The notes beneath the pieces are model-generated. The model was not told where the DNA came from. It saw nothing but the letters and a program-made list of their open reading frames with translations, and ran no database searches. A stretch of DNA of 64,000 nt from Chryseobacterium sp. 36-9. GTDB taxonomy: Bacteria; Bacteroidota; Bacteroidia; Flavobacteriales; Weeksellaceae. The first letter of the stretch is position 1; the number at the start of each line of letters is the position of its first letter. The translations under genes were made by a program, and so were the position numbers. The stretch lies in NCBI GenBank assembly GCA_001898785.1, contig MKVE01000016.1:99602-163601 (forward strand), read 5' to 3'. This document shows, piece by piece, positions 32,417 to 41,542 of this stretch.

Positions 32417-35413
32417 TTAAAATTTGACATTTAAAGTGAAACCATATACTTTAGTGTTAGGATACTGTGTACGAGAAGCTACTCCACGTGCGTTATTAAC
32501 AGTACCAGAATAATAACTGGTTTCAGGATCTGCATAATTTAAATTGTCTTTAGCAAACTTTTGAAAAGGGTTTCTAGCGTGTACTCCAAACGTAATCTCC
32601 TCAAGTCCATATGCTTTAACTTTATCTTTTGGTAAACTATAAGCTAATGATATTTCTCTAATTTTAAAAACTTGCCCATCAGTAAGAAGATTCTCACCAT
32701 AAGTAGCATAATTGCTAGAAAACCAATTAATTACAGAACTATAAGTACTTCCTCCAGTTCTTATCGTTGTATTAGGAATATAACCTCCGTTACCATCAGG
32801 GATGACAGAATTTGGCATTATGAATCCTCCATTTTCTCTGACAACTTCACCAGAATCATATAAAGTCCCATTAAAAGCCATACCAGATTTCACATCAGCA
32901 ATAAATTTGGCACCATATCTATAATCAGCCACAACACCTAATTTAAAGCCTTTGTAAGAAACATTGGTATTAAATGTGTAAATACTTTTTGGTACAGAAC
33001 TACCTGCGTTTTGGAAACTAGATGTGAGAAGAGGCATACCTGTAGCAGGATTTATAATAATTCTACCCTGATCATCTCTTTGCATCATTGACGCCTTGAT
33101 TAATGGAAAAATAGAACCCGTTTGTGCATATATTCCCCAAGTAGTTCCAGATTGTAGATTAATTTCATTAACACCATCCATAATATCTAGAACAATAGAT
33201 TCATTATAAGAATAACCAAGATTCAAATCCCATTTGAATTCAGAAGTTCTAATCGGGGTTAATCCCAAATTAATCTCAGCTCCTTTTGAGCGCATTTTTG
33301 CAATATTGATTAATTTCTGATTAATTCCTGATGCCGAAGAAGTAGTCTGTTTAGTAATCAAATCTTTTGTATCTTGCTGGTAAATAGATCCATTCAATCT
33401 TATTCTATCATTAAAAAAGCCTAAATCCAAGTTAAGTTCTTGAGTTGTAATAAATTCAGGTTTTATGTTTGGATCTGTTTGAACCATACCATTTCTATAT
33501 GAATTTACACCAGAGAAAGGGAAACCTGCCACAAGCTCTGCAGTAGAATTAATATCGTACCAATCTATAGTGCTTGAATTTCCAACCTTTGTCCAGTTTC
33601 CGGAAATTTTCATATAAGAAAGAACATTCCCTCCAAAATCCCAAGCTTTAGTTGGTACAAATGAAAGCCCAACTGATGGATAAAAATACGAATTATTATT
33701 TTTTGGTAAAACAGAAGACCATTCATTTCTACCAGTAGCATTTAAGAACAAGAAATTTTTATATGCCAAATCTAAATTTGCAAAAACTGCATGAGAGTTT
33801 TTTCTATAAGTCCCATTTACCGGAGAAAAAGCAGATGAACCAGCTGCTAACGGTTGGGTAACATTGGTCATTGTGTATACACCAGGAACAGCTAAGTTCG
33901 TTCCTCCATTTTGTATAACCTCAAGTCTATGATCCTGATAGTTATGTCCAACATTTACTTTCAAATTAAGGTCATCTGTTAAATCATAATCAAAGTTTAA
34001 CATCAAGTCTCCATAGTAATCCCAATTATTTCTATCATCTAAAAATAAAGCAGAAGCAATAGATTTTATACTAGAAGCACCAGCTCCTTTATAGATTGAA
34101 CTTGAGAAAGCATCTCTATGTTTAGTAGATCTAGAAAAGGTTCCTTGTATATTGCCAGTATATCGTACATTGATATGCTTATCAATTTCATAATTCAAGC
34201 CTAAGTTAGCACTGAAAAAGTTTCTGCTGTAATCTTGCCTTACATGCTTCATTCTCCAATATGGATTTTGATAAAAAGCATTCCATGCAAAAGCATTGTC
34301 CGGGTAGTTTTTATAGCTAGTAATTGGAATATCTGGCGAAGATTGCAATAATCCCCAATATAGTGCATCATTAGTAGTTTCATCAAACATTGTAGTAGTT
34401 TGCTTAAAATCAGTTCTTATATAATTAAGACCTACGTCAAATGAAAATTTATTTACTTTAGCACCTGCCTTAAATAATACCGAAGTCTTATTAGAATCAT
34501 CGCCATCAATAATAAAACCTCTTTTGGTATTATTCAAGCTTAGCATTGTATACTTACCTTCGCTTCCAGCGTTCAAAGTAATTGTATTACTGAGTGTTGA
34601 GCCAACTCTAAAAAAATCTTTAACTTCATTGGGTCTTGCATCATATGATCTAATCATAGCTGCAAGATTATCTCCTGTGAGTCCATCATCTCCCCAGCCA
34701 ATGCCATTTAAATCAATTACGCCATCGCCATTGTAATCATACATAGGAAGACCATATGCTGTAGTACTCCCATCAAAAGCAGGGCCCCAAGAACCATTTT
34801 CATATTGATCTCTCGCTTTATCCCAGCCCTGTCCATATTTATTTTGTCTTTTAGGAACAAATGCTACTGATTCAAAATCTACAGTACCATCATAAGATAC
34901 TGATAGCTTATTTTTCGCACCACGTTTAGTGGTAACAATGATTACACCATTTACACCATCTGATCCATACAATGCTGCACCTTGTGCTCCCTTAATTACA
35001 TTCAAGGATTCAATAGCATCGGGAGGTAATGTTTGTAAAACAGTCGCAGTTGTAATGACATTATCAATTACTATTAACGCCTCGTTTTTACCTGAAATGG
35101 AACGCATACCTCTCAATTGAATCGAATTTTCGCTATTAACGGAACTGTTATTTTGGTTAATTTGCAACCCAATAACCTTACCAGCTAATGCTTGAACCGC
35201 ATTTGGGTTTCCAGCCTGATTCAATTGTTCTGCGGATACGACCTGTTGTGCAGATGTTACGGCATCAGCTTTTCTTTTGATACCCAGTGCGCCTGTTATC
35301 ACTACTTCTTCAATTTCTCTCGTTTTCGCAGTATCTTGTGCTTTTTGTGCAGAAACCATTGCAAAAGACGATGAAAGAACCACAGCTAACACGCTTGTTG
35401 TTAATTTTTTCAT
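32417..35413 (-). CDS. SusC/RagA-like TonB-dependent outer-membrane transporter (pair 2)
   Basis: 998 residues. Signal peptide MKKLTTSVLAVVLSSSFAMV, TonB-box-like IEEVVITGALGIKRKAD, plug (NAVQALAGKVIGLQINQNN, IQLRGMRSISGKNEALIVID, GVNGVIIVTTKRGAK) and a barrel ending VYGFTLNVKF. As in pair 1 there is no carboxypeptidase-regulatory-like domain before the plug. The first 35 residues are nearly identical to pair 1, and the leader DNA is identical over 46 nt, while the rest diverges. This suggests duplication with gene conversion of the 5' end, or selection on the export signal. Confidence 0.93.
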   Translation of the reverse strand: MKKLTTSVLAVVLSSSFAMVSAQKAQDTAKTREIEEVVITGALGIKRKADAVTSAQQVVSAEQLNQAGNPNAVQALAGKVIGLQINQNNSSVNSENSIQLRGMRSISGKNEALIVIDNVITTATVLQTLPPDAIESLNVIKGAQGAALYGSDGVNGVIIVTTKRGAKNKLSVSYDGTVDFESVAFVPKRQNKYGQGWDKARDQYENGSWGPAFDGSTTAYGLPMYDYNGDGVIDLNGIGWGDDGLTGDNLAAMIRSYDARPNEVKDFFRVGSTLSNTITLNAGSEGKYTMLSLNNTKRGFIIDGDDSNKTSVLFKAGAKVNKFSFDVGLNYIRTDFKQTTTMFDETTNDALYWGLLQSSPDIPITSYKNYPDNAFAWNAFYQNPYWRMKHVRQDYSRNFFSANLGLNYEIDKHINVRYTGNIQGTFSRSTKHRDAFSSSIYKGAGASSIKSIASALFLDDRNNWDYYGDLMLNFDYDLTDDLNLKVNVGHNYQDHRLEVIQNGGTNLAVPGVYTMTNVTQPLAAGSSAFSPVNGTYRKNSHAVFANLDLAYKNFLFLNATGRNEWSSVLPKNNNSYFYPSVGLSFVPTKAWDFGGNVLSYMKISGNWTKVGNSSTIDWYDINSTAELVAGFPFSGVNSYRNGMVQTDPNIKPEFITTQELNLDLGFFNDRIRLNGSIYQQDTKDLITKQTTSSASGINQKLINIAKMRSKGAEINLGLTPIRTSEFKWDLNLGYSYNESIVLDIMDGVNEINLQSGTTWGIYAQTGSIFPLIKASMMQRDDQGRIIINPATGMPLLTSSFQNAGSSVPKSIYTFNTNVSYKGFKLGVVADYRYGAKFIADVKSGMAFNGTLYDSGEVVRENGGFIMPNSVIPDGNGGYIPNTTIRTGGSTYSSVINWFSSNYATYGENLLTDGQVFKIREISLAYSLPKDKVKAYGLEEITFGVHARNPFQKFAKDNLNYADPETSYYSGTVNNARGVASRTQYPNTKVYGFTLNVKF

Positions 35414-35433
35414 ATCAAATCAAATTTTTCAAT
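35388..35433. repeat. 46-nt identical SusC leader/signal-peptide segment, copy 2
   Basis: Identical to 30506-30551; covers the SusC start codon and its leader in pair 2. Confidence 0.85.
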
Positions 35434-35543
35434 TTAGCAAAAATGCGAAACTTTATTAAAACACACAACAAAACTGTTAAAAATAAGTTAAGTAATACTA
35501 TATAAGCCCGCATTATTCATAACTTTACTGAGTTATTTTTATT

Positions 35544-36137
35544 ATGCTATTAATACAAAATTTCTCAGAAACCTTCATAGAAGCTGGATGCGACGAAGTC
35601 GGAAGAGGCTGCTTGGCCGGGCCTGTGGTTGCTGCTGCGGTAATTGTAGATAAAAATTTTAAGCAAAATTTAGTTAACGATTCTAAAACGTTAAATTTTC
35701 AGACAAGACAAAATCTGGATAGATATATCCGCGAGAATGCAGTAGATTTTGCAATAGCAGAACTGCCTCCTGAGTTTATCGACCAGCATAATATTCTCAA
35801 TGCAAGTCTGCACGCCATGCATCTTGCGCTCGATCAGCTCAAAACAAGGCCTGAACTGATTTTGGTAGATGGAAACAAGTTTCATCCATATAATTTTATC
35901 CCGCATCATTGTATAATTAAAGGGGACAGCAAATATCTTTCAATCGCAGCTGCATCTATTTTGGCGAAAAACTACCGTGATAATCTGATGATAAAACTAC
36001 ATGACGAATTTCCGGACTATGGCTGGAATACCAATTTCGGTTATTGTACCAAAACACATCAAAAAGCTTTGAAAAAATTCGGACCGAATATTCATCACAG
36101 AAAATCTTTCCGCCTGGATTATGATGTGAAAATCTAA
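35544..36137 (+). CDS. rnhB: Ribonuclease HII
   Basis: 197 residues. RNase HII motifs: AGCDEVGRGCLAGPVVAAAV (catalytic Asp-Glu in CDEVGRG), NDSKTLN, LILVDGNKF (Asp) and KGDSKYLSIAAASILAKNYR (Asp). The C-terminal end YGWNTNFGYCTKTHQKAL is also typical. It cuts RNA of RNA-DNA hybrids and removes misincorporated ribonucleotides. Single gene, divergent from SusC pair 2. A TAACTTTA -7-like box precedes it. Confidence 0.97.
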   Translation: MLLIQNFSETFIEAGCDEVGRGCLAGPVVAAAVIVDKNFKQNLVNDSKTLNFQTRQNLDRYIRENAVDFAIAELPPEFIDQHNILNASLHAMHLALDQLKTRPELILVDGNKFHPYNFIPHHCIIKGDSKYLSIAAASILAKNYRDNLMIKLHDEFPDYGWNTNFGYCTKTHQKALKKFGPNIHHRKSFRLDYDVKI

Positions 36138-36332
36138 CACACCAAATCGAAAACTAAAAAACCCATAATTCAATTAATATTTTAAAGTAAATTAAAACCA
36201 TTTGATTTAATTTCATCAGATATCTTTACATCGAACGAAGGACGAACATAGGACATAGAAAGAAAGAACGAACAAACCCAAGTTAAAAATTTACACTTTC
36301 AGATCCTTGATTTTCATTGTGTTTCTTTTGTC

Positions 36333-36364
36333 TTGATTATTGTATCATATTTCTTTTATCTTTG
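36333..36364 (+). promoter_or_regulatory. Promoter of AddA-like helicase gene
   Basis: TTG (36333-36335), a 21-nt spacer, then TATCTTTG (36357-36364). The start codon follows 6 nt later, so the mRNA would be leaderless or nearly so. Confidence 0.5.
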
Positions 36365-36370
36365 TTTACT

Positions 36371-39300
36371 ATGCAAAACTCATATACAGTCATCAATGCT
36401 TCGGCTGGTTCCGGCAAAACTTACACGTTGGTTCAGCGACTGTTGATGATCTGCCTTAGATTTCCGAATCAGCCGGATGCGATCAGGACTATTATTGCAT
36501 TAACGTTTACGAACAAAGCCGCCAATGAGATGAAAGAAAGAATCCTTTTCTATCTTGGTGAGTTTGTGAAAGAAAACTATTCCGAAAATCAAGACCTTAA
36601 AAACATCCAAAAAGCGCTCTCAGAGCAAGGATATCGAATTACATTAGACGATTTGAGACATCGTTCTCAAAAAGTTCTCGATTATATTTTACACCACTAC
36701 TCTACGCTTAACATTGGAACGATTGATAAGTTCAACTCCAGATTAGTCAAAAGTTTTTCTTATGAATTAGGATTGGCTCAGAACTTCAACCTGGAGATTC
36801 AGCCGGAACCTTATCTGATTGAAGCCGTGGACAAGATGCTGGACGAGATTGGCGAGGAACAGACCGTTTCCGAAGCGTTTATGGATTTTGTCAATTATAA
36901 TCTGGACAATAATGAGCGGGTCAATCTGAATCAAACCCTTTATAATTCGGCGAAGAAATTTGTGAATGATATTCATTACCAGCCTTTGCAGGACAATAAA
37001 GATTTTGAGTGGCAGGCTTATGAGAACAAAAAAAATGAGCTTCGAAAAAAAATCAGTGATAATAAAATAAAATCATCTCAGTTGGCAGCACAAGCTTTGG
37101 AATTAATCAAAAGTCGTGATGTTGATATTGAAGATTTTGCTCAGGGAAAAAACGGTTTAGGTGGTTTTTTCCAAAAGGTTCAGGATTTTTATAACAAAAA
37201 GCGAGACGGATTTCCTTTTCCTTCCAACGAAGATTCTGCATTGACAACTTACTTTAAAGGTGCTGCTGCAAAATCAAAGCATAAACAAAGTGACATCGAG
37301 GAAATCCTGCCGCAACTGATTTCCTGGCGAAAAGATATTATCGACCTTTATATCGATTCTCAGAAAAAAGAAAAAATCCTGGAAGCGATTCTGCCTTTGA
37401 AGGTCAACGCCGACATCCAGAAAAAGCTGTTGGAAATCGAAGAAGAAAACGATTTGGTTTTGCTTTCGAAATTTAATATTATCATTAATGAAAATCTTCG
37501 GAATGAGCCTTCCGCTTTTATTTATGAGAAAGTAGGAACGCAGTTTCAGCACTATTTTTTTGATGAATTCCAGGATACCTCAGCGATGCAATGGCAAAAT
37601 TTTTTACCACTGCGTGATAACAGCATTACTTCGGACAATACGAGTTTTACGATTGTCGGTGACCCGAAACAGAGCATCTATCGATTCCGCGGTGGCGAAA
37701 GTGAGCTGATGCTGAATATCATCAATCAAAAAGAGATCACACCAAAATTTGCAACCGCTGAACATCTAAGATTCAATTGGCGAAGCGCTAAGAATATTGT
37801 CGATTTCAATAACCGGTTGTATGATTTTATGTCTAAGGCTTTGAATGATGAGCATAAAAAAATCTTTGGTGAAAATGCTGTTCAGGAAGCACAATCCAAC
37901 ATGGAAGGCCGAGTCAAAGTCCATCTTTTGGAAAACTCGGTGAAATCTGTTTTTTATGAAGAATCTGCTGAGAAAATGCGAAATGACATCCAGGAATGTC
38001 TGGATAATGGATTTACGTTTTCAGACATCACAATTCTTTGCCGAGGGAATAATGATATTTTTAATTATTCCCAACTATTAGGAAATCTGAAAGTCCAGTA
38101 TAATGGAAAAGAAACCCATATCAAAAACATTTCTGAGAAAGGATTGACACTTGATTTATCTTTTACAATCAAAGCTTTAATTGAATATTTGAAGTGGGAA
38201 ATTACACCAAAGAATCGTCAGTTTCTCGTTAAAATGATGTATTTTCTGAATGTTTCCGGCAGAATCACAATGACAGATTTCACCTCTGAAATCAAAACCA
38301 TTCTGAATCTGGAATCTAAGTCAGAAATCGAAAATTATATCGATTCTCATTATCATATTAAATTGATCCAAAATGATGTTCCGCAACTTAATCTTTATAA
38401 TTTCATCGAATACTACATTCAGGAATTTTCGGTTGAAAATAAAGAAAATGATTTCCTTCTTAACTTTCTGGAAATGCTTTTCAATTACACACAAAATGCT
38501 GGTGCTACATTGAAAGAATTCCTGAAATTCTGGGATGACGAAGCTTCGAAAATCAGCATCCAGGCGAGTGAGAATATCGATGCCGTTCAGATTATGACCA
38601 TTCATAAAGCTAAAGGTCTGGAGTTTCCGGTGGTTTTTATCCCGATGCGAAACGAAAACAGCGATAAAAAATTCTCCGAATGGTACGATCTCAACAGTGA
38701 AGATGAATTGAAAACCGTGATTTTGACTCAGTTTTCTTCCGAGCTGGAAACGTATGACGAAGATCTAGCGCAGTTCAATTTTGAAAATTCTTACCGGAAT
38801 AAAATTGACCGTTTTTGTATTCAATACGTTGCAACTACAAGACCTGTGGAACAGCTGTTTCTCTATCTGGAAAAACCTAGCAAATCTTCTAATCATCTGG
38901 AATTATTTGATTTTGTGACTGAATTTCAACCAGCAGAAAATCACGAGAGATTGGATTCGTTCGATATTTTCCCTGTTACTGATTTAAGAAAACAAAAACG
39001 GAAAAAGAAAAAAGAGTATCTCTCAGAAAACATCAATTCGATTTCCCAGAAAACAGAAAGAGCTTCGAATATAGAAATTGCTACCACTTCCAAAAATTAT
39101 CAAAACCGTGTAGAACACGTGCGAATGGGAATTTTCACGCACGAGATTTTGTCTAAAGTCAAAACTAAAAAAGATGTTTCCAAAGTTCTGAACTCTTATC
39201 TTCTGGACGGCGTTATTACGAATGAAGAAAAAAAATCTATACTGGAAAGGATTGAAAATGTTCTTACTGATGCTAACTATTCTGCTTATTTTGAAGACCA

Positions 39301-39520
39301 TCTGAAAATCATCAATGAAAGAGAAATGTTTGCGACAGAAAATGAGCAATCCAAAACGTATCGTCCGGACCGATTGGTAGAAACGGAAAATGGCATTATC
39401 ATTGTGGATTTCAAGACCGGCGAGGAAAAAGACAAAGACCAAAAGCAAGTTGAAATTTATAAAAATAAGCTGGAGCAGTTTGGCAAGAAAGTCATCAAAA
39501 CTGACGTGATCTATATATAA
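36371..39520 (+). CDS. AddA/RecB-like UvrD-family helicase with C-terminal PD-(D/E)XK nuclease
   Basis: 1049 residues from ATG at 36371 (the longer frame to 36317 passes through the promoter). Superfamily 1 helicase motifs run in order: INASAGSGKTYTLVQRL (Walker A), ALTFTNKAANEMKERI, FDEFQDTSAMQW (Walker B), VGDPKQSIYRFRGG, LRFNWRSAKNIVDF, VQIMTIHKAKGLEFPVVFIP and YVATTRPVEQLFLYL. The C-terminus has the nuclease motif RPDRLVETENGIIIVDFKTG with Asp and Asp-x-Lys. It should process double-strand ends for recombination, like AddA. A separate AddB-like subunit is not next to it. Confidence 0.88.
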   Translation: MQNSYTVINASAGSGKTYTLVQRLLMICLRFPNQPDAIRTIIALTFTNKAANEMKERILFYLGEFVKENYSENQDLKNIQKALSEQGYRITLDDLRHRSQKVLDYILHHYSTLNIGTIDKFNSRLVKSFSYELGLAQNFNLEIQPEPYLIEAVDKMLDEIGEEQTVSEAFMDFVNYNLDNNERVNLNQTLYNSAKKFVNDIHYQPLQDNKDFEWQAYENKKNELRKKISDNKIKSSQLAAQALELIKSRDVDIEDFAQGKNGLGGFFQKVQDFYNKKRDGFPFPSNEDSALTTYFKGAAAKSKHKQSDIEEILPQLISWRKDIIDLYIDSQKKEKILEAILPLKVNADIQKKLLEIEEENDLVLLSKFNIIINENLRNEPSAFIYEKVGTQFQHYFFDEFQDTSAMQWQNFLPLRDNSITSDNTSFTIVGDPKQSIYRFRGGESELMLNIINQKEITPKFATAEHLRFNWRSAKNIVDFNNRLYDFMSKALNDEHKKIFGENAVQEAQSNMEGRVKVHLLENSVKSVFYEESAEKMRNDIQECLDNGFTFSDITILCRGNNDIFNYSQLLGNLKVQYNGKETHIKNISEKGLTLDLSFTIKALIEYLKWEITPKNRQFLVKMMYFLNVSGRITMTDFTSEIKTILNLESKSEIENYIDSHYHIKLIQNDVPQLNLYNFIEYYIQEFSVENKENDFLLNFLEMLFNYTQNAGATLKEFLKFWDDEASKISIQASENIDAVQIMTIHKAKGLEFPVVFIPMRNENSDKKFSEWYDLNSEDELKTVILTQFSSELETYDEDLAQFNFENSYRNKIDRFCIQYVATTRPVEQLFLYLEKPSKSSNHLELFDFVTEFQPAENHERLDSFDIFPVTDLRKQKRKKKKEYLSENINSISQKTERASNIEIATTSKNYQNRVEHVRMGIFTHEILSKVKTKKDVSKVLNSYLLDGVITNEEKKSILERIENVLTDANYSAYFEDHLKIINEREMFATENEQSKTYRPDRLVETENGIIIVDFKTGEEKDKDQKQVEIYKNKLEQFGKKVIKTDVIYI

Positions 39521-39523
39521 ACA

Positions 39524-39553
39524 AAATCCCGAGAAAATAATTTCCCGGGATTT
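39524..39553. terminator. Bidirectional terminator
   Basis: AAATCCCGAGAAA-ATAA-TTTCCCGGGATTT between the convergent helicase and DUF3857 genes. Confidence 0.75.
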
Positions 39554-39558
39554 GCTTT

Positions 39559-41529
39559 TTATTTCTTAACGGCTGTTACAACCTGGCCTTCCATCTTCGT
39601 GATATTATCGAATATCTGTTTGAATGCCGGATAATATTCTTTCGGATAAACGGGATCTTCAACCGTAGTTGTGGTTTCCACAGTCAGCTTATTACCTTCT
39701 TGAGTCACTTTATAGACATATTGGATTGCACTGTCCTCTGTTCTGAATTTCTTGGATTTTGGCACATTCTCAAAAGCATAACCGTCCGGTAAAGTAATGG
39801 TCACTTTTTTGATCTTATCATAACCTGTGTAAAGCTCAATAGGTGAACGACGCTCTTCGGTCTGATCAAAATCATGAGACTTGTTGTAAAGGAATAACAA
39901 TGGATTGAAAACCAACTTACCGCCAATCCCGTCCACAAAAGAATCGGAATCGAAATCAAAACTAGTCTGGAAATCATTATTATCCAATAATTCTGTTTTG
40001 ATGTTTGTAAAAGGAAATGTATAACGGTCTTTGTAAGATTCTTTTTGATAAGCAGTTTTATCTTCATTATATTTCTCGTTGTTCATCATTGCATACAACA
40101 TTGTATCTTTATCTGAAAATGAACCTTCAACCGTTCCGTCAGGATTTAACTTTGCATCAACCGTAAGATAAGTTGTGCTTTTTCCTGGGCAAAAAATATT
40201 TACTTTTTTAGCTTCTTTCTCCGTCATCACATATCCATTATAATTAAGTGCGTTCGGACGGATAAGATTCGGGAGCATCATCTTTGATGTGGCATCATAA
40301 ATAACGGCTTTTCCTCCAATATCCAGTAAAGCCAAAACATAATTAAGTTGGTTCAAAGAGGGAGAATGATCCAGTAAGAGCCCTCTTCCTATTGTAGATA
40401 ACACGATTGGCTGAGCATCTAAGCCAGCACTTCTCATTAACAAGATCATCAACAGATTGATCTCGCCAGAACTTCCCACTTTGGTTTCTAAAAGATTTTT
40501 AATTCCTTTACCATCTTCCGCTCCTACAGTATAATAATTGTTCCAAGTATAATTTTTCTCCACAAATTTCTGAATTGCAGCCGCTTTTTCAGCAGGAGAA
40601 GAGATATTCTTAATATCAGCAGGAAGCAGCTCTTTTACCAAAGATTTCTTTTTCAATTGTTCTCCAAAATATTCGGAGTCATACAATTGCTTGCGGATAT
40701 CGTTCCAGCTTACTGCGTAAGACTTGAATCCTCCTAAATCACCAGATTCATAAACTCCCGGTACTCTTGTAATATTGGTAGAATTAAGCTCTGCTCTTAT
40801 AGATGTTCTATAGTTATCCAGATTATGAACATATTTCTCATCTCTGTAAGGCGGAATATTCTCATACCCAAACCTATAAGTATAATATTCTCCTCCGTAG
40901 ATGTTTTTATCAGCAACATCTCTGTTTTTTGGTGTTAGGCTTCCTTTATAATCGATGTTGAATCCAAGATATTTTGGAAAATCCAAAACATAATCAAAAC
41001 GGCGCGTGGGGACATTATCTTCTACAGTAACCTTATCTACGGACCAAACATAAGGTGACAAAACAGAATATTTGTATTCTACAACAGAACCGTCTTTCAC
41101 ATTTTCGAAAGCAAACTTAGTAACTGTATAGTATTTAGATTCTTTAGATTTGTATTTAGAGTTTTTTTCAACAGTTGTAGTTTCTACTTTGCCGTTAACA
41201 AGATTATAGGTATAAACTTTAAGAGAAGTTACCTTTTCCGATTTGTTATTTTTACCATCATAAGTATAGATTTCCTGATTAAGGAATTTTTCTGCCTGAT
41301 CTTTTTTATAAATCTTTATACGGCTTACAACATCCAAATTGAGTTCTCCATCAGTTATATAATAATGATAAGATTTATAAAGAATTTCTGCTGCTTCTGA
41401 AGGATTTTTTGAATAAGTAGTCGATTTTAGATCTTCATTATCCAACTTTGGAACGTCAAGAAATTTGTATTGTGCAAAAATTGGAAGAACTGCGCCAATC
41501 AGTATCAATTGTAAAATTTTAGTTTTCAT
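39559..41529 (-). CDS. DUF3857/transglutaminase-fold exported protein, catalytic residues lost
   Basis: 656 residues. Signal peptide (about 1-19, ending LPIFAQ), an N-terminal DUF3857 beta-rich domain (about 60-300), a transglutaminase-like domain (about 310-440) and a C-terminal all-beta domain. The site that normally reads GDCKDxA is VGSSGEINLL (about residue 351): Ser replaces the nucleophile Cys. The His position is Tyr (LNQLNYVLAL). Asp remains in IYDATSKMML. The domain is therefore probably a non-enzymatic binding fold. It lies 13 nt after a homologue with an intact site, in the same transcript. Function of the family is unknown. Confidence 0.85.
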   Translation of the reverse strand: MKTKILQLILIGAVLPIFAQYKFLDVPKLDNEDLKSTTYSKNPSEAAEILYKSYHYYITDGELNLDVVSRIKIYKKDQAEKFLNQEIYTYDGKNNKSEKVTSLKVYTYNLVNGKVETTTVEKNSKYKSKESKYYTVTKFAFENVKDGSVVEYKYSVLSPYVWSVDKVTVEDNVPTRRFDYVLDFPKYLGFNIDYKGSLTPKNRDVADKNIYGGEYYTYRFGYENIPPYRDEKYVHNLDNYRTSIRAELNSTNITRVPGVYESGDLGGFKSYAVSWNDIRKQLYDSEYFGEQLKKKSLVKELLPADIKNISSPAEKAAAIQKFVEKNYTWNNYYTVGAEDGKGIKNLLETKVGSSGEINLLMILLMRSAGLDAQPIVLSTIGRGLLLDHSPSLNQLNYVLALLDIGGKAVIYDATSKMMLPNLIRPNALNYNGYVMTEKEAKKVNIFCPGKSTTYLTVDAKLNPDGTVEGSFSDKDTMLYAMMNNEKYNEDKTAYQKESYKDRYTFPFTNIKTELLDNNDFQTSFDFDSDSFVDGIGGKLVFNPLLFLYNKSHDFDQTEERRSPIELYTGYDKIKKVTITLPDGYAFENVPKSKKFRTEDSAIQYVYKVTQEGNKLTVETTTTVEDPVYPKEYYPAFKQIFDNITKMEGQVVTAVKK

Positions 41530-41542
41530 TATCTGGTTTTTA

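Noticed and set aside
36230..36285. Direct-repeat array resembling CRISPR
   Set aside because: GAACGAA/GGACATA units are short, contiguous and without spacers; at best a degenerate heptamer tract.
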